Part shown: one piece after another, positions 1 through 10,852 of the stretch
How the letters are laid out: each line of letters starts with the position of its first letter
Numbering within the stretch: position 1 is the first letter of the stretch
DNA from: Polyporus tsugae
Lineage: Eukaryota > Basidiomycota > Agaricomycetes > Polyporales > Polyporaceae
DNA: 64,000 nt
Assembly (NCBI GenBank): GCA_024305745.1
Contig: JAHRBS010000005.1
Location: 1,240,001-1,304,000 of the forward strand
Direction of reading: 5' to 3'
The notes under the pieces: generated by a model
Seen by the model: the letters and a program-made list of their open reading frames with translations, nothing else
The model's database searches: none
Told to the model about the DNA's origin: nothing
Position numbers and translations under genes: made by a program

Positions 1-1588
1 TTAGCACGGCCGCACCAATCTATGTTGAAGATCACCACAAGCCCCATTCGCAGTGCTACGAAACGCTGGTGCATCTCACCAATATCCACGTCCTCGACTT
101 CCCATCGCCCACCTCGACGACGGGCTAAGCCTGCCTGGATGGCATTCCAGCCCCAGCCGTCCCACATGTCGTAAAGCCGGAAGTCCAGGTCGTGGAAGCC
201 AGGCCAATATTCCTGCGCTACGGGCTCCTTCTCTCTCTGGGCGTCGTCCTCGCTCTCACGCCATGCGTCCAACTCGGAGGGCTTGCCCGGTCGCAGGAGG
301 ATCCATTGAATTTGCTGCCTCAGGGATACTGTCGGTAGGGGCTTGAGGGGACGTCGTCTCCGCTGGCCGTCAGACAATGTTTTCACATCATACAGCCTCC
401 CGGTACATCCCAGCTGTAAGCATCGCGAGTGTTCGAGTTCAGAGAGCACAGAGGGGTGATGTCGACTCCAGCAGTTGTCACAGACAAAGTAATAGATAAT
501 GTGCTGGTCTGGGTTGACACCGAGGCGGCGTTCAACCGTACGGAGTGTGACAAAGGCCAGGTAAGTCATAGCCAAACCGGTGGCACAGAGAGGCAAGGTT
601 TCCCCGTTTGCTGGTGAGCGTGTGACGTACAAGCTCGTTTGTGGCTCCGTGGAAAGCCGAGGCAATGAAAGCCTGGATGTAGGCTCGACGGATGAGAGAG
701 TCCTCAGAGAAAGCGGGGGGAAGTTGTCCATTGGCGTAGGAGCTGGGATCGAATGCAACCTTGTCTGGAAACAGGTCGTTGTTCTATGTCTTCTTCGTTC
801 TCATCCAGGTGCGAGCTCAGCGAGCGGCGGCCAGGACTTTCCTGCCCAAAGTCTTGTCGAGAATCTTCCAAGTGCGAGCTGATGCTGAACGTTTCGTCGC
901 CAAGATCATCACCGAACACAGGTGCGTCATCAAGCAAGGAGTAGGCCGAGGGGACAGAGCGAGAGCCAAGTGATGGAGATCTTGTCTGCAGAGAGGGCCG
1001 GCCTCGGTCAGAAAAATGCCGGCCGACATGGGACTCCAGCTCGAAGAGTGTGTCGCCAAGTACATCACAGTCTTCTGGGGGCTGTTCCTCGGCCTCAGAG
1101 ACAGAGTTGCAGTGGTTGTCCAAACCCAGAGCTCCGTCGACAGCCATGCGTTCGGGAGTACCACTACCACTCTCCGCCACAGAGATCCTGTCGCCGGTGT
1201 CTTGCTGCGCATCGCCCAGCGCACTGTCAAAGACCTCGGGAACAGGAGCGACAGACGCATGGAGAGAATTCCCGGGGGGCAGAGCGGTAGAGTCGCGCAT
1301 AGAGTGATCCTGCGTACCAGTGATGGCCGCGGTGGGAGGAGGCGCACGAGGATAGACGAACCGTACCCCTATGTCATGCAATAACGCCATGATCTTCGCG
1401 TGCTCCTCTTCCGATGGTAGACGACCTTCTTGGAGGTCCTTTGCGGCCTGGGCTTCGATATGGCGCTGGATGGTCTTGCGCTGCTGCATACCGGCGAGGT
1501 TGATGCTGGCACCACCGCGAGCTTGTCGGCAAGGGCGACACGGGCAGGGATGGCGCTGCTTGGAGTGTGGTGCACGCTTGGTTGACAT
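1..1588 (-). mobile_element. Tnp2-type transposase, 5' part, runs off left edge
   Basis: Transposase of the Tnp2 group (CACTA/En-Spm-like elements common in Agaricomycetes). Translation starts near 1588 with a Cys cluster, CPCRPCRQARGG, followed by a His, the zinc-knuckle-like start of these proteins. A long acidic/Ser-rich linker follows. Conserved blocks come further left: AFSEDSLIRRAYIQAF (about 620-710), YYFVCDNCW (about 480), LRQQIQWILLRPGK (about 300), LYDMWDGWGWNAIQAG (about 150) and VVIFNIDWCG (about 10). The catalytic part lies outside the window. Reading frame changes at about 780 and about 610 without convincing full-length introns, so the copy may be decayed, or short introns may be present. 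Family assignment rests on these motifs and is fairly secure; intactness is not. Confidence 0.8.
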
Positions 1589-1599
1589 TGTGGACGATG

Positions 1600-3040
1600 T
1601 TTATGCGGGAAAAGTAGTGTATTGAAGGTGATGGGAGACGGTACTGTATGTACAAGGGCAGCGTGGGCGAAGGTGATGATGATCCAAGGCCAGCAAAGCG
1701 CGTCGAGCTGGATGCCCGAGATCCGCTCGCTGCACACATCGCGCCTGTCACGTGGTCGTAATCTACGTCCAATCCGAGAAAAAATGGGTTGGGGTTCGAT
1801 CGTCGATTATCCGGAGACTACTTCGGCCCAACTCTATATATTCTCTGAATTGTCAAGAGAAAAATCCACCCTGATCCCCAGTATACGCCGCTTGGCGGTT
1901 CATGCGTCATCTTTTCGGCATTACGTTGGCCAGCCCGACCATGCAAAACTGGGCAATAGTTTAGTACTTTTGCTGATCAGTGCCAGACGTAAGTACCAGT
2001 GCGGCGCATAGGACATCAACGCTCGTGCTTAGGCCAGCTTGAGCGGACTTTAAAAGTCCACTCCTCTGGCTACGCGGTCAAGACTGACAAGAGGAGGCTA
2101 CACCCTTCCCCTGGGCTCACTTTTTGAACGGAGTAGCTAGGACGGTGGCGCGAAGTAGCTACATCAAGACGCGTCGAGCGCAAGAAGCGCGGAGAAAGAG
2201 TATAGCCACCGTCATGCTTCGAACTTCGAAGTAATGTCTTAAGCCTGGAGCGTCCGCTACAAACTGTACTTCAGTGAGTACTCTGGTCGAGCGATGGCAA
2301 GCAAACCGTGAGTTTTTCCGCAACTATGTGAGATGATCAAATGATAGTGTGGTCGCCGTAAGCACATTAGTGGTAAAAATATATTATGCATTCTATTGGT
2401 ATACAGTGATTCCAGCCATGGTCTAGGATGGGAAGTACGTAGAGTATAAAGCAGCGTCCAATAAGGCGTAAAATACGCTATAGTACAGTAGACTTCCATA
2501 GCGGAGATTGGTACAGTTATGGTACATGTATGAGATTGAAGTCTGGCTGCTGGCTGTGCTACGCAACTAGACGAACAGACTTGCTCGAAAGAAGGATGTT
2601 CGTAATCAAAGGATATGAAGGATATGACGCACTGATCGTAGCGACAGTAGAAATATTAAGCAAAGGTAAGCAGAACAACAAACAGAGCGAGATACAACGC
2701 AACTACAAGGTGAAATGTTGAGCCGGCGCGGAAGGAAACAAAGAGAACTGCGGTGCATATGACGTGCCTAAACAAATGCAGAAGTCAGCATTGACCTATG
2801 CCGGTAAACGTTACCGAAGTATGAGGTACAGAATGGACGAGCTATGGGCGTGGTGGTGGTCATGTTTGATCCACGAGTGCGCGTGCGAGAAACTAGTGGG
2901 AGGGCGTAAGATGGGGTATATCAGAGACGAGCGGACGCACCTGTCGACCCGGTTGGAGCGCGCACAACCTAATAACGAGGAGACTGTGAGACTGAACGTG
3001 GTTGAGAGAGAACCTACCAACCTACCTGGTGAATCGTGTG
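1600..3040. other. Gene-poor stretch
   Basis: No ORF with recognisable protein features on either strand. Several short palindromic words occur, for example GGACTTTAAAAGTCC near 2050. The stretch lies between the transposase and the first F-box/LRR copies and may include non-coding parts of the transposon; I cannot place its terminal repeat. Confidence 0.4.
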
Positions 3041-3041
3041 C

Positions 3042-3320
3042 TCAGGCGTCCCCACTGCCCTCCGCCCGACGAACATCCCCCATCTCAATGACCGCCCCGC
3101 CCTCCCGTGGTGGGTCCCATGTGCGAAGCACAGGTACGAGTTCCATCCCAAGCTTGAAGACAAGACCGCAAACGAGGAACGCGACGATGACGAGAGACAG
3201 GCTCTCGTAGGAGTTGACAGTGAGGTTGAATGCCATTGGAAGTAGAAGGACCACTGGCAGAGGAATGATTGTGGCAGAAGGAAAGAGAGAGTATGTTCTT
3301 TCTCGCGCCGTCAGTCCCAT
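3042..3320 (-). CDS. Hypothetical short hydrophobic ORF
   Basis: A 92-codon ORF with two hydrophobic segments (about residues 17-33 and 39-60) and a charged C-terminal tail. It would fit a small membrane protein or the last exon of a decayed one. No family motif is recognised and there is no supporting neighbour. Coding status is uncertain. Confidence 0.2.
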   Translation of the reverse strand: MGLTARERTYSLFPSATIIPLPVVLLLPMAFNLTVNSYESLSLVIVAFLVCGLVFKLGMELVPVLRTWDPPREGGAVIEMGDVRRAEGSGDA

Positions 3321-3779
3321 AATTTAAGCGCTGGTTGTTTGATTAGCTAATCAGGCAGACGAATGTACAGTGCGCTGCACAGAATTGTGACAATCCTAGA
3401 AACTGGGGCTCGGAGTACGATATGGTTTCCTTTTCGGAACGAGCAAACTTCCCTTACATAATAGCTGAAGGCGTGCTCAGCTGAGTGGCCAGTCGGAATC
3501 GTCGGCCCCGGCCCTGGCCCGTGCGCGCTTATTATAAGTGGACTTGCGTGTCTAGTGGAGAACGAAGAATCCTTGGCCCACTTGATGTTATAGTAGTTTA
3601 GCAGAGCAGAAAATACGATATGTTGCTAGCTAACGACTGGTGAGAGGACGAGGGGCAGAGACGAAGAAGGACCATTATTCAGGCAAGGGCGGAGTCCGAA
3701 CACACCGGAGAGCGCCGAGACGCCCGGATGCGGTGGCATCATTTTTTGATTTCATCCATGTACGTCTCGCCAGCCGTAC

Positions 3780-4907
3780 TCCGCAACCATTTGCATGCTC
3801 CTCAAACAGATTGCGTCGACCGCTCCTGGTATAAGGACCCTTTCTATCACCAGCAAATACCTGTCACTACCGTCTTCGTGCTACTACCCGATTGGCGGCC
3901 TGGAGAATCTCCAGGCGCTGTATGCCCGCGACTGCGTGCTTGACTTTGCCACTCTTTGGTGGCTCGGATCACGCCCTCTCCACTCGCTCGCTGCCAAGAT
4001 CGACATGACAAATCTTCCTCCGCCGTCGGAGGACCCGAAAGACGACGGGTACAACGCTTACTCTCCATTTGATGGCGGTTTCGGCACTCTCAAGCACCTC
4101 GCCGTCCGCGGGCTCCCCGAGCACCTCAACCTCTTCCTCGACGCCACCACCACCTGCGACCTTGAATCGCACACTGTCGAATTCACCAAAAATGCAAGTG
4201 AAGCGGTCATGACTTGCTGCATTGACACCATACTGGAGGACGCCATGCTAGGCCGGCCGGTCCTCCGCGAGCTCACGATCAAGTCCCCGTACGAGTCGTA
4301 CAACGATGACGACGCGAACACGCTCCGCAATGCCTCGCCTGTGGACGTCATCACCCTTGCGCTCCGTATCCCCTTCCTGCGCAAGGTCGCGCTCGACTTC
4401 CACCGCCTCCCTACCCTCACCGATGCAGGCGTCCTACATATGATCGACGCCTGGCCGAAGCTCACCGCGTTCCACATCGCGCTCACGCGTGAGCGGTACC
4501 CGAGCAACGTAAAGCTCGCGCTGTCCGTCCTGGTATCGTTCGCACGCCGGTGCCCGCGGCTCACCGAGCTGACGGTCCCAGAGGTCCCGCTCGATGACGT
4601 GCCCACGGAGAAGGACATGCCGTTCGTCGGCCAGCGCGCGTTGCGGCGGCTTCGGCTGTCCTTCCCCGATCGCGGCCATCAAGATGTGTTGTAGAAGGCG
4701 GCGCTGTTCGTCGACCGGTTGTTCCCGTGCCTAGCGTTGAATCCGTCGTTCCAGCAGGAGGAGGATGTGCTCGGCAATAGCCTGATTGGGATGTCATGGG
4801 AGAATAATGCAAGGGAGGAGGAGAGGACGTGGAGGAGGATAGAGGAGTTCTTGTACGCGATGCAGCTTGAGAGGCGGCATCGTGAGGAGCTCAATGCGTC
4901 GCATTGA
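3780..4907 (+). pseudogene. F-box/LRR-like copy A, 5'-truncated with in-frame stop
   Basis: Related along its length to the C-terminal two-thirds of copy B (minus, 35.6-37.4 kb). Shared landmarks include ARDCVLDFA, RPVLREL/PPVLREL, FLRKV.LDFH, DMPFVGQRALR and RRIEEFLYAMQL. The homology starts abruptly near 3780, so the exon with the F-box-like N-terminus and the first third of the LRR region are missing. A TAG at 4692-4694 interrupts the frame exactly where copy B has a Tyr codon (VLYTAALF versus VL-stop-KAALF). The same frame then continues to a natural stop at 4905-4907. Truncation plus nonsense codon make this a pseudogene. It sits 379 bp upstream of copy C, the same order and orientation as B and E on the other strand. 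Confidence 0.85.
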
Positions 4908-5285
4908 ACCTCCCATTCAGCATATCCAGGTGAGCGGATTCAGTACGCGTATCCTATGGTCTTGGCTCGTCGATGGGTTTGTTGACCCTGATCTCAGCCA
5001 GTATATGTCATACAAATCGCGAGCCCATTCCATCCGTGCGTGTCACATGAATTGGTGAAGGCTGGCATCTAGCCACTGGCACGCTTTGGCCGGCGTCCGC
5101 ATAATAGACTGGAGACAGGAGTGGCACCGCTTTGTCTTTTGTCCTTTCTGTATATGTCTATGTCCCTCCCCCTTCGTCTCTCTGTCTCTCCTCTTTACAC
5201 CACATCAGCACGCCACTTACATTCTCAACGTAAGTACTTTTCTCCGAATATCTCTTTCTCGCCCAACTGAACAGTTGCCCCGCAG

Positions 5286-7019
5286 ATGACGAGTATTACC
5301 TCTGTCCTGTCCTGTAACGAGCTCCTTCGCATGATCTTCCAGGAGCTCAAACCCGTGTACCTTAGCCAAGAAGCACTGGATGCCGCGACCCCTGCCGAGG
5401 TGGAAGCCTGCATTGCCAGCCGTCGACAGGCGCAACGCGACCTTGCCTCCGCCGCTCCTATGTGTCGCGCATTCACGGAACATGCCCTAGACGCGCTCTG
5501 GGAAGTCCTCGACGGCATCGTGCCACTCCTCAAGGTCCTTCCATCGTATAATAACCGCTCTCCCCCCTTGGTACGTCACGGGGTGTTTGCCGTCTGATCA
5601 CCGCTGACCCTCCTTGACACCTAGGACGTCTTCTCTCGCATAACGACGGGCGATTGGGACCATTTGCGTTCATATGCACAACGCGTAAAGGAGTTGCATT
5701 ACAACTGGCGCAGCCTCGATTGCATACGCCCCTCCGTCCTGCCAATCCTTATCGCCAAGTGTGGCGGCACACCCCTCTTCCCTCGCCTTCAACGGTTGAA
5801 GGCCTTGTCCCTCAACAATGAAACGACCGCATACACGATCCCTCTACTCTCTGCAACACTACAATCCGTCACTGTATCGTTCAATACTTATGACGACGAT
5901 CTCGGCACCGAGAATCGGGACGACTTCGAGATGATGCTCAGCGCGCTCCACGTTACTTCTCCAGGCTTACGAGAGCTCGTCCTTCTCGAGGAGTACGGGT
6001 CCGCCTTCAACCTGGGTGAACGACACATCCAGAGCCTCGCCGACTTTCCCCATCTACAACGCTTCGCGTCGCACGTCGCCCTCGACCCCGCTGCGTGGCT
6101 GAAAATCGGCACCTTGCGCTCTCTGCAGTATCTCGACATCGTCATTCAGCAATGGGGCGTGACCTCCGATACGTGCTCTCTTGTGCTCCCGGATCTGCAG
6201 AGCCTCACGCTCAGAGGTCCCCTGAACGTCCTCGCCGCGTTCCTGGGCCAGTTGGAGTCGGCCAGCCTCCGCTCCGTCTCGTTCATGGCCCACGCTTCTC
6301 CCTCCCCCACTCCAGCTTCCATCGGAGATTTCTTCGATCTCGCCAAGGACAGGCTCCCCCACACCCTGCGCAAGCTCGCGATGTCCTGCAAATCGGGAGG
6401 CAAGCCCGAGCGGGGCCAGGTCAGCTTGAAGACCTTCCTGACCCCGTTGGCTTCGTTTACGGAACTCGACGACCTGTCTATTGACCTCGGCGAGGTGGCT
6501 GTTCACGTATCAGATGAGGACATACGCACGCTCTCTAAAGGCTTGCCGAGACTCATCTCCCTCACATTGCGGTATACCCCGACAGGAGCCCACCTCACCT
6601 TCGCCCCCCAGCCTGAGGTCATAGACGGGCGGCTGACGATCGGTGCGCTCGTCGCACTCGCCACCGGGTGCCGACGCTTGACCCGCCTACACCTTGCGGA
6701 CCTCGATGTCGACGCCGAAGCGGACACGGACGCCGAAACCATAAAACACGCCGTTCCGACCCTGGACCACCAGCTGCGTGAGCTGGAGATCGTCTCCTTC
6801 CGCACGAGGACTCAGGAGGGAGTGTTCAAATTTGCGGAGAAGCTCGATCGGCTGTTTCCCAACCTGGTGAACGTACAATCGCGGGACGCCGGGGCGGAGT
6901 CGATAGGTTTGGGCTGCCAGTGGTCGCCGTGGGGTGTCACGAAGGCGTGTCTCGGGTTCATGCAGAACGTGCGCCGGAACAACCGTCGTGCGCCAGCGTC
7001 GGCTATAGTGGCTTTATAA
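5286..7019 (+). CDS. F-box-like/RNI-like LRR protein (copy C)
   Basis: Two exons, 5286-5570 and 5625-7019, giving 559 aa. The 54-nt intron starts GTACGT, has CTGAC as likely branch point and ends CTAG. The N-terminus carries an F-box-like segment (CNELLRMIFQELKP, then DLASAAPMCRAFTEHALDAL), the pattern of fungal substrate-adaptor proteins that recruit Skp1. The remainder is a series of irregular leucine-rich units (SLQYLDIV, LPDLQSLTLRG, LPRLISLTLRY, CRRLTRLHLADLDV) ending in LDRLFPNLVNV. A role as SCF ubiquitin-ligase adaptor follows from the family only; the substrate is unknown. Its closest relative here is copy E, which has an intron of identical length and position. The reading frame is intact. 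Confidence 0.85.
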
Positions 7020-7320
7020 TTTCACACATTGCACCAAGAAATGTGCAATGTTTATAGATTCAATGAGGGTTTCTAGTCAATGCCGAGCGTCATGGAGCGT
7101 GACACCCCGACGTGTGACTGGACGTGTCCGTTCGAGTGACATAACGCGTAGCGTCTCGCGCGCTAAACCCCACTTTGCCAGAGACGACGACTCGGACAAG
7201 TTGACTCGGACTATCAAAAACTGACCGCCTCGTTTGCGGAGCTACCTTTCTATCACTTTCGAGTGAGCGTATGGTCTTTTGTAGTTGCGAATCTAATTGA
7301 ATTTAGTGTCTAGTCAGCTC

Positions 7321-9150
7321 ATGAACCTAGATACCACTTCATCAGGTTCAACGGGTCCGCCATGCCACGGCCAGATCCTTGGGCAGTCCGCGACCACCCG
7401 TGCCCTTTTCTGCCAAGAGGTTGCTGAATTGATCTTTAGCAATCTCTCCCTCAACTCCGAGATATTTGACCGCCCTCGCGGGGACTATCTTCGAGAGCAT
7501 TTCGACAAAGACGAACAGCGCGAGAAACGACGCACTCTAGCCTCAGCTGCACGTGTATCAAAGTACATCTCTGAAGTTGCCCTCTCAGTCCTTTGGGCTC
7601 GACTTCATGGGTTTGATCACCTGTTTGAGCTCCTCCCCCAGTATGTTTCCTCATGGGACCGTGATGACGTGCGTGTGTCCCTTGGGCTCTCATTCCTGTG
7701 ATGCCGAGCTAATGACAACTCCTACGCCGCGGCTACCTAGAGCCTCGGACTCAGTGGAGACCCGTCCGGCGAAGAGTGGGCCACTCTCCAGAAATATGCA
7801 GCACTCGTGCGAGAAATGTGCTTCCACTATCTTCAGCCTTCCGAGCAGAAAGTTTGGGCGGTCATCTTGAATCGCTATGGCTCTGTCAGCGGCTTCCTTC
7901 CCCGCCTCAAAGCGCTATCTCCTCTGTATGTCAACCCGGCAGACGCATTATCGGATCCGTTCCTCCTCTCTCCAACTTTAAGACACCTTTCCATCCAACT
8001 AGATACCTCTGGCTACCGGGACCCGCCTGATGGCGGGGCACTCTTGACCGCCGCCCTGGAACGTATTGTCGCCGCAATTCCCTCTCTCTCAAGCTTGAAG
8101 ATCTCGCGCGGCCCTGAACCCCAACAGATATCTTGGACAATGCCTTCGTTCAAATCCATGCGCAACCTCGACATCACCCCCCGGCTCACGGCGGACGCTT
8201 CCGTCATGGCTGCGATCGGGCAATACCAGCATCTCCGAGTCCTCTGCATTCGCATCACCGATGACTGCGTGCACCTCCGGGGCTGCTTGCAGGCCCTCAC
8301 TCGCCTCAGCATCGGGGGCCGGGCAGTCCATATACAGTCCTTCTTTGCCGCGACGTCCCCGCCCCTTCTCCAGAGCCTTGGGCTGTTTTTCATGCACGAC
8401 CCCAGCACTGAGCTCCTCGCACAATGCGTCTCTGCGGTGCTCACCGCTGTTCCACCCACGCTGTCCGCGCTCGTGCTCGAGTCCAATGTCGCCTTCAACC
8501 CTCCCATCACCTCCGCCATGGACGTCATCCAGCCCGCACTCTCCCTCCGCTCCCTGACCCGCTTCATCTTCAAGTTCAAGCCGCTCCCGTCCCTCACCGA
8601 CGCCGACATCTCTGTCATGCTCACCGCGTGGCCCTTCCTGGCCACCCTCCGCATCCCGAACGACCGCCACCTCGCCGTCGCGTCCCGCGAGGCCTCACCT
8701 GGCGGCTCCCGCCCCACCGCTCACATCCTCCCCACGATCGCTGCCCGCTGCCCGCGCCTACACACGCTCGAGCTGCCCGAGGTCGACCTCGCCGCGACGC
8801 CGGCGCTGGACGCGCTGCCGCCGCCGCTTGGGCACCAGCTCCGCACGCTCGACCTGGCGTCGTGGTGCGCGGACCGGCATGCGTGCATGCGCGCGGCGGT
8901 GATGCTGGATAGGCTGTTCCCGTTCATGGCGCTCCCGCTGATCAGGGGGGACGGTTATAACGAGCGCGAGGAGACGGGGTGGGCGGTTGTCGTGAGGCTG
9001 CTGAGCGCGATGCAGGCTGGCCGCAGGAACGCAGAGGCTTTCGAGCGAGAGGGTAAGAATGACGATGGCGATGGAATGGAGGGCGAGAGTGAGGATGAAG
9101 GCTCGGGCTCGGGCCCGGGCTCGGACGTGGATATGGGTCTTGAATATTAA
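7321..9150 (+). CDS. F-box-like/RNI-like LRR protein (copy D), acidic tail
   Basis: Two exons, 7321-7668 and 7741-9150, giving 585 aa. The intron begins GTGCGT, has a CTAAT branch-like site and ends CCTAG. The ATG at 7321 is the first in frame. The N-terminal F-box-like part (FCQEVAELIFSNLSL, then TLASAARVSKYISEVALSVL) is followed by LRR-like units (LRHLSIQL, ALTRLSIGG, PRLHTLELPEVDL) and the family's closing LDRLFPFM motif. Unlike its neighbours it ends in about 35 acidic and Gly/Ser-rich residues. The 5' exon pattern matches copies C, E and G, but overall it is more divergent, with no matching partner in the right-hand F-box group. The substrate is unknown. Confidence 0.8.
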
Positions 9151-9425
9151 ACCACCTGTACGAACGCGCTCTCGCACACTGGATGGTAATAGCATAGAAA
9201 TTTAGTCGTACAGGCTACATCTGAGTGCCACTTCCGAGTCTGTGAGCAATGTACCCTAGCCCTGGTTAGAGTCGAAGAAAATGAGAGACTATGGTACAAC
9301 GAGTGTTGAGAGACGTAGTAAAGAAGGCATGCACGTGCACTCTGAAGTCTAAGAACACACAACGCGACAGCTGAGAGTGGTGCACATGATACGAATCGGA
9401 GAGAAAACAAAAGCAAGACACTACT

Positions 9426-9640
9426 ATGTGCTACAGGTCTCGTTCGTCCGTCGGGATGACATCGCACATATGTCGAAATTTGATGACCGTCCCGTTAGAT
9501 CCTCCAGACCACAGTGTCTTTCCATCAGGTGAGAAACCGACACGCCCCTGGTGGTTCACCCGGTCTTGGTGCTTGCTGAATATGGAGAGCTGTCGCTGTG
9601 AAATGAGGTCGAGCGATCAAATGGACAGAATCTCTCGACG
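9426..9640 (-). pseudogene. WD40-repeat C-terminal remnant
   Basis: The minus strand reads SKHQDRVNHQGRVGFSPDGK, then TLWSGGSNGTVIKF and a stop. GFSPDGKTLWSGGSNGTV is the usual second half of a WD40 blade. Nothing WD40-like precedes it; upstream sequence is instead a copy of the carrier 3' region. I read it as a stranded gene end within the mosaic block. Identification rests on a single blade. Confidence 0.4.
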
Positions 9641-9671
9641 TCGGAACAGCCCTTCTACCCTCTCCAGGAAG

Positions 9672-10060
9672 ATCCGCTCAGGCCATCTACGAACGACTGT
9701 ATTGAACATAAAGGAGGTCTGAGTCATGCACACAGGACAACTATCGAGAAACTGCGCAGACGTACCAGTGAGACGAATACACGCGTGATCGTGATGGATG
9801 TCCCAAGAACCGGAAACATCTCCTGGTGTGGTTCCGCCCGACCTTTTGCGAGCGCACAGCTTCATGACGACGTGCGCGATCCTAGACCATATCAAGCAAG
9901 GTCAAGACTCGCGTTCCCCAGGAATCTAACGTGCGAGGAAACACACCCGCTGCTTGACGAGTATCGTCACCCTTCAGCTCACCAAGCCGTTCCATATCTA
10001 CGCACCAAATGCCGCATACAGTTCGCACTGCTCCATCTCCAGCGCCGCGGTGACCGTCTA
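9672..10060 (-). pseudogene. Fragment of the carrier gene 3' end and its downstream flank
   Basis: Read on the minus strand, 10060-9860 aligns with 23030-23240 on plus. It covers the end of carrier exon 3 (CTGTATGCGGC, AAGCAGCG), the intron start (TGTGTTTCCTCGCACGTTA) and the beginning of the last exon (GGATCG). The similarity continues past the carrier stop into its downstream flank, ending at TTTATGTTCAATACA (9.67-9.70 kb here, about 23.4 kb there). The intron was copied, so this is a DNA-level duplication and not a retrocopy. Many substitutions and frame changes leave it non-coding. Confidence 0.75.
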
Positions 10061-10097
10061 AACAAATCGCATAAATATCCTAAGGTGCGGCGACGAA

Positions 10098-10600
10098 CTA
10101 ATACTCTAGTCCCCCGAGTTCATGCCCATGTTCTCGTACAGCTGTGTCTCCACATCCATTGTGCCTGCTGCCTGTGCGTTCAAGTAAGAGTTGGCCCAGG
10201 TGATGTGGCTCATGCGCCCACGCAGCTGGCCAAGGCTTGCGAACAACAGGCCAACGATGACGATTATGCGCGAGGTTGTCACTGAAGCCGAGGCCTTTGA
10301 GAGCTTCGTGTCGACGACGGCGTTGAAGAGCACCCCGCCCCGCCTCTTCGGATTTGTCTCGTCCGTGGCGGGGCCTCGTGAAGACTTGGGTGTAGATCAT
10401 GGCAGGAGAGGGAGGGAAGAGAGGTCACTACCAGGCTATCCCTGATGGCCCCGGCGTAGTCGCGTAAGGCCTCTTCAACTCCGTTGCCTCCTGCAGCTCC
10501 CAGAAGACGTCGTACAAACGCAGTCAGTCGAAAGCGAACGACGACTCGGGCGGCGACGAACACGGCATGCGCACCGTCATTGCCGGTCCTGAGTCGCAAC
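10098..10600 (-). pseudogene. Decayed partial copy of the CHL1 helicase gene
   Basis: The minus strand matches the C-terminal region of the intact helicase gene at 29.4-29.85 kb. Pairs include EEALRDYAGAIRDS for [26 protein letters not shown] for [19 protein letters not shown] for RERMSYV, and TQLYENMGMNS for [11 protein letters not shown]. The two exons are separated by a recognisable remnant of the intron, so genomic DNA was copied. The conserved start GLNFTDD is scrambled, frames shift between exons, and the IGRAIRH motif region is absent. It lies between the carrier fragment and the 10.85-12.3 kb repeat, all in the same orientation. Confidence 0.8.
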
Positions 10601-10852
10601 GGATCCGAGGGGCTTCCTGTAGTTTACGACCAATCGTGCACTTGCCTGCAAAGGTGCTTACTGTATCACCGAAGTCATCTTCGACCACCTCTCGCTCACT
10701 TCCGTATCGTCGCTGCTGTCAACTCCGCGCGAGAGAGCAGGGGGGGAGTCCAAGTATACGCAGCACGCTGTAGTGTATCCGATATTCAGATAGTTTATTC
10801 ATTTTCCGGGCCCGCTCACTCTCACCTTCCAGCTCAAGTTCAACAACATTTC

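Noticed and set aside
9617..9895. SWDIHHDH reading as an additional WD40 blade
   Set aside because: The same DNA aligns with the flank downstream of the carrier gene at 23.27-23.41 kb, which is not WD40; resemblance of a few residues is chance.
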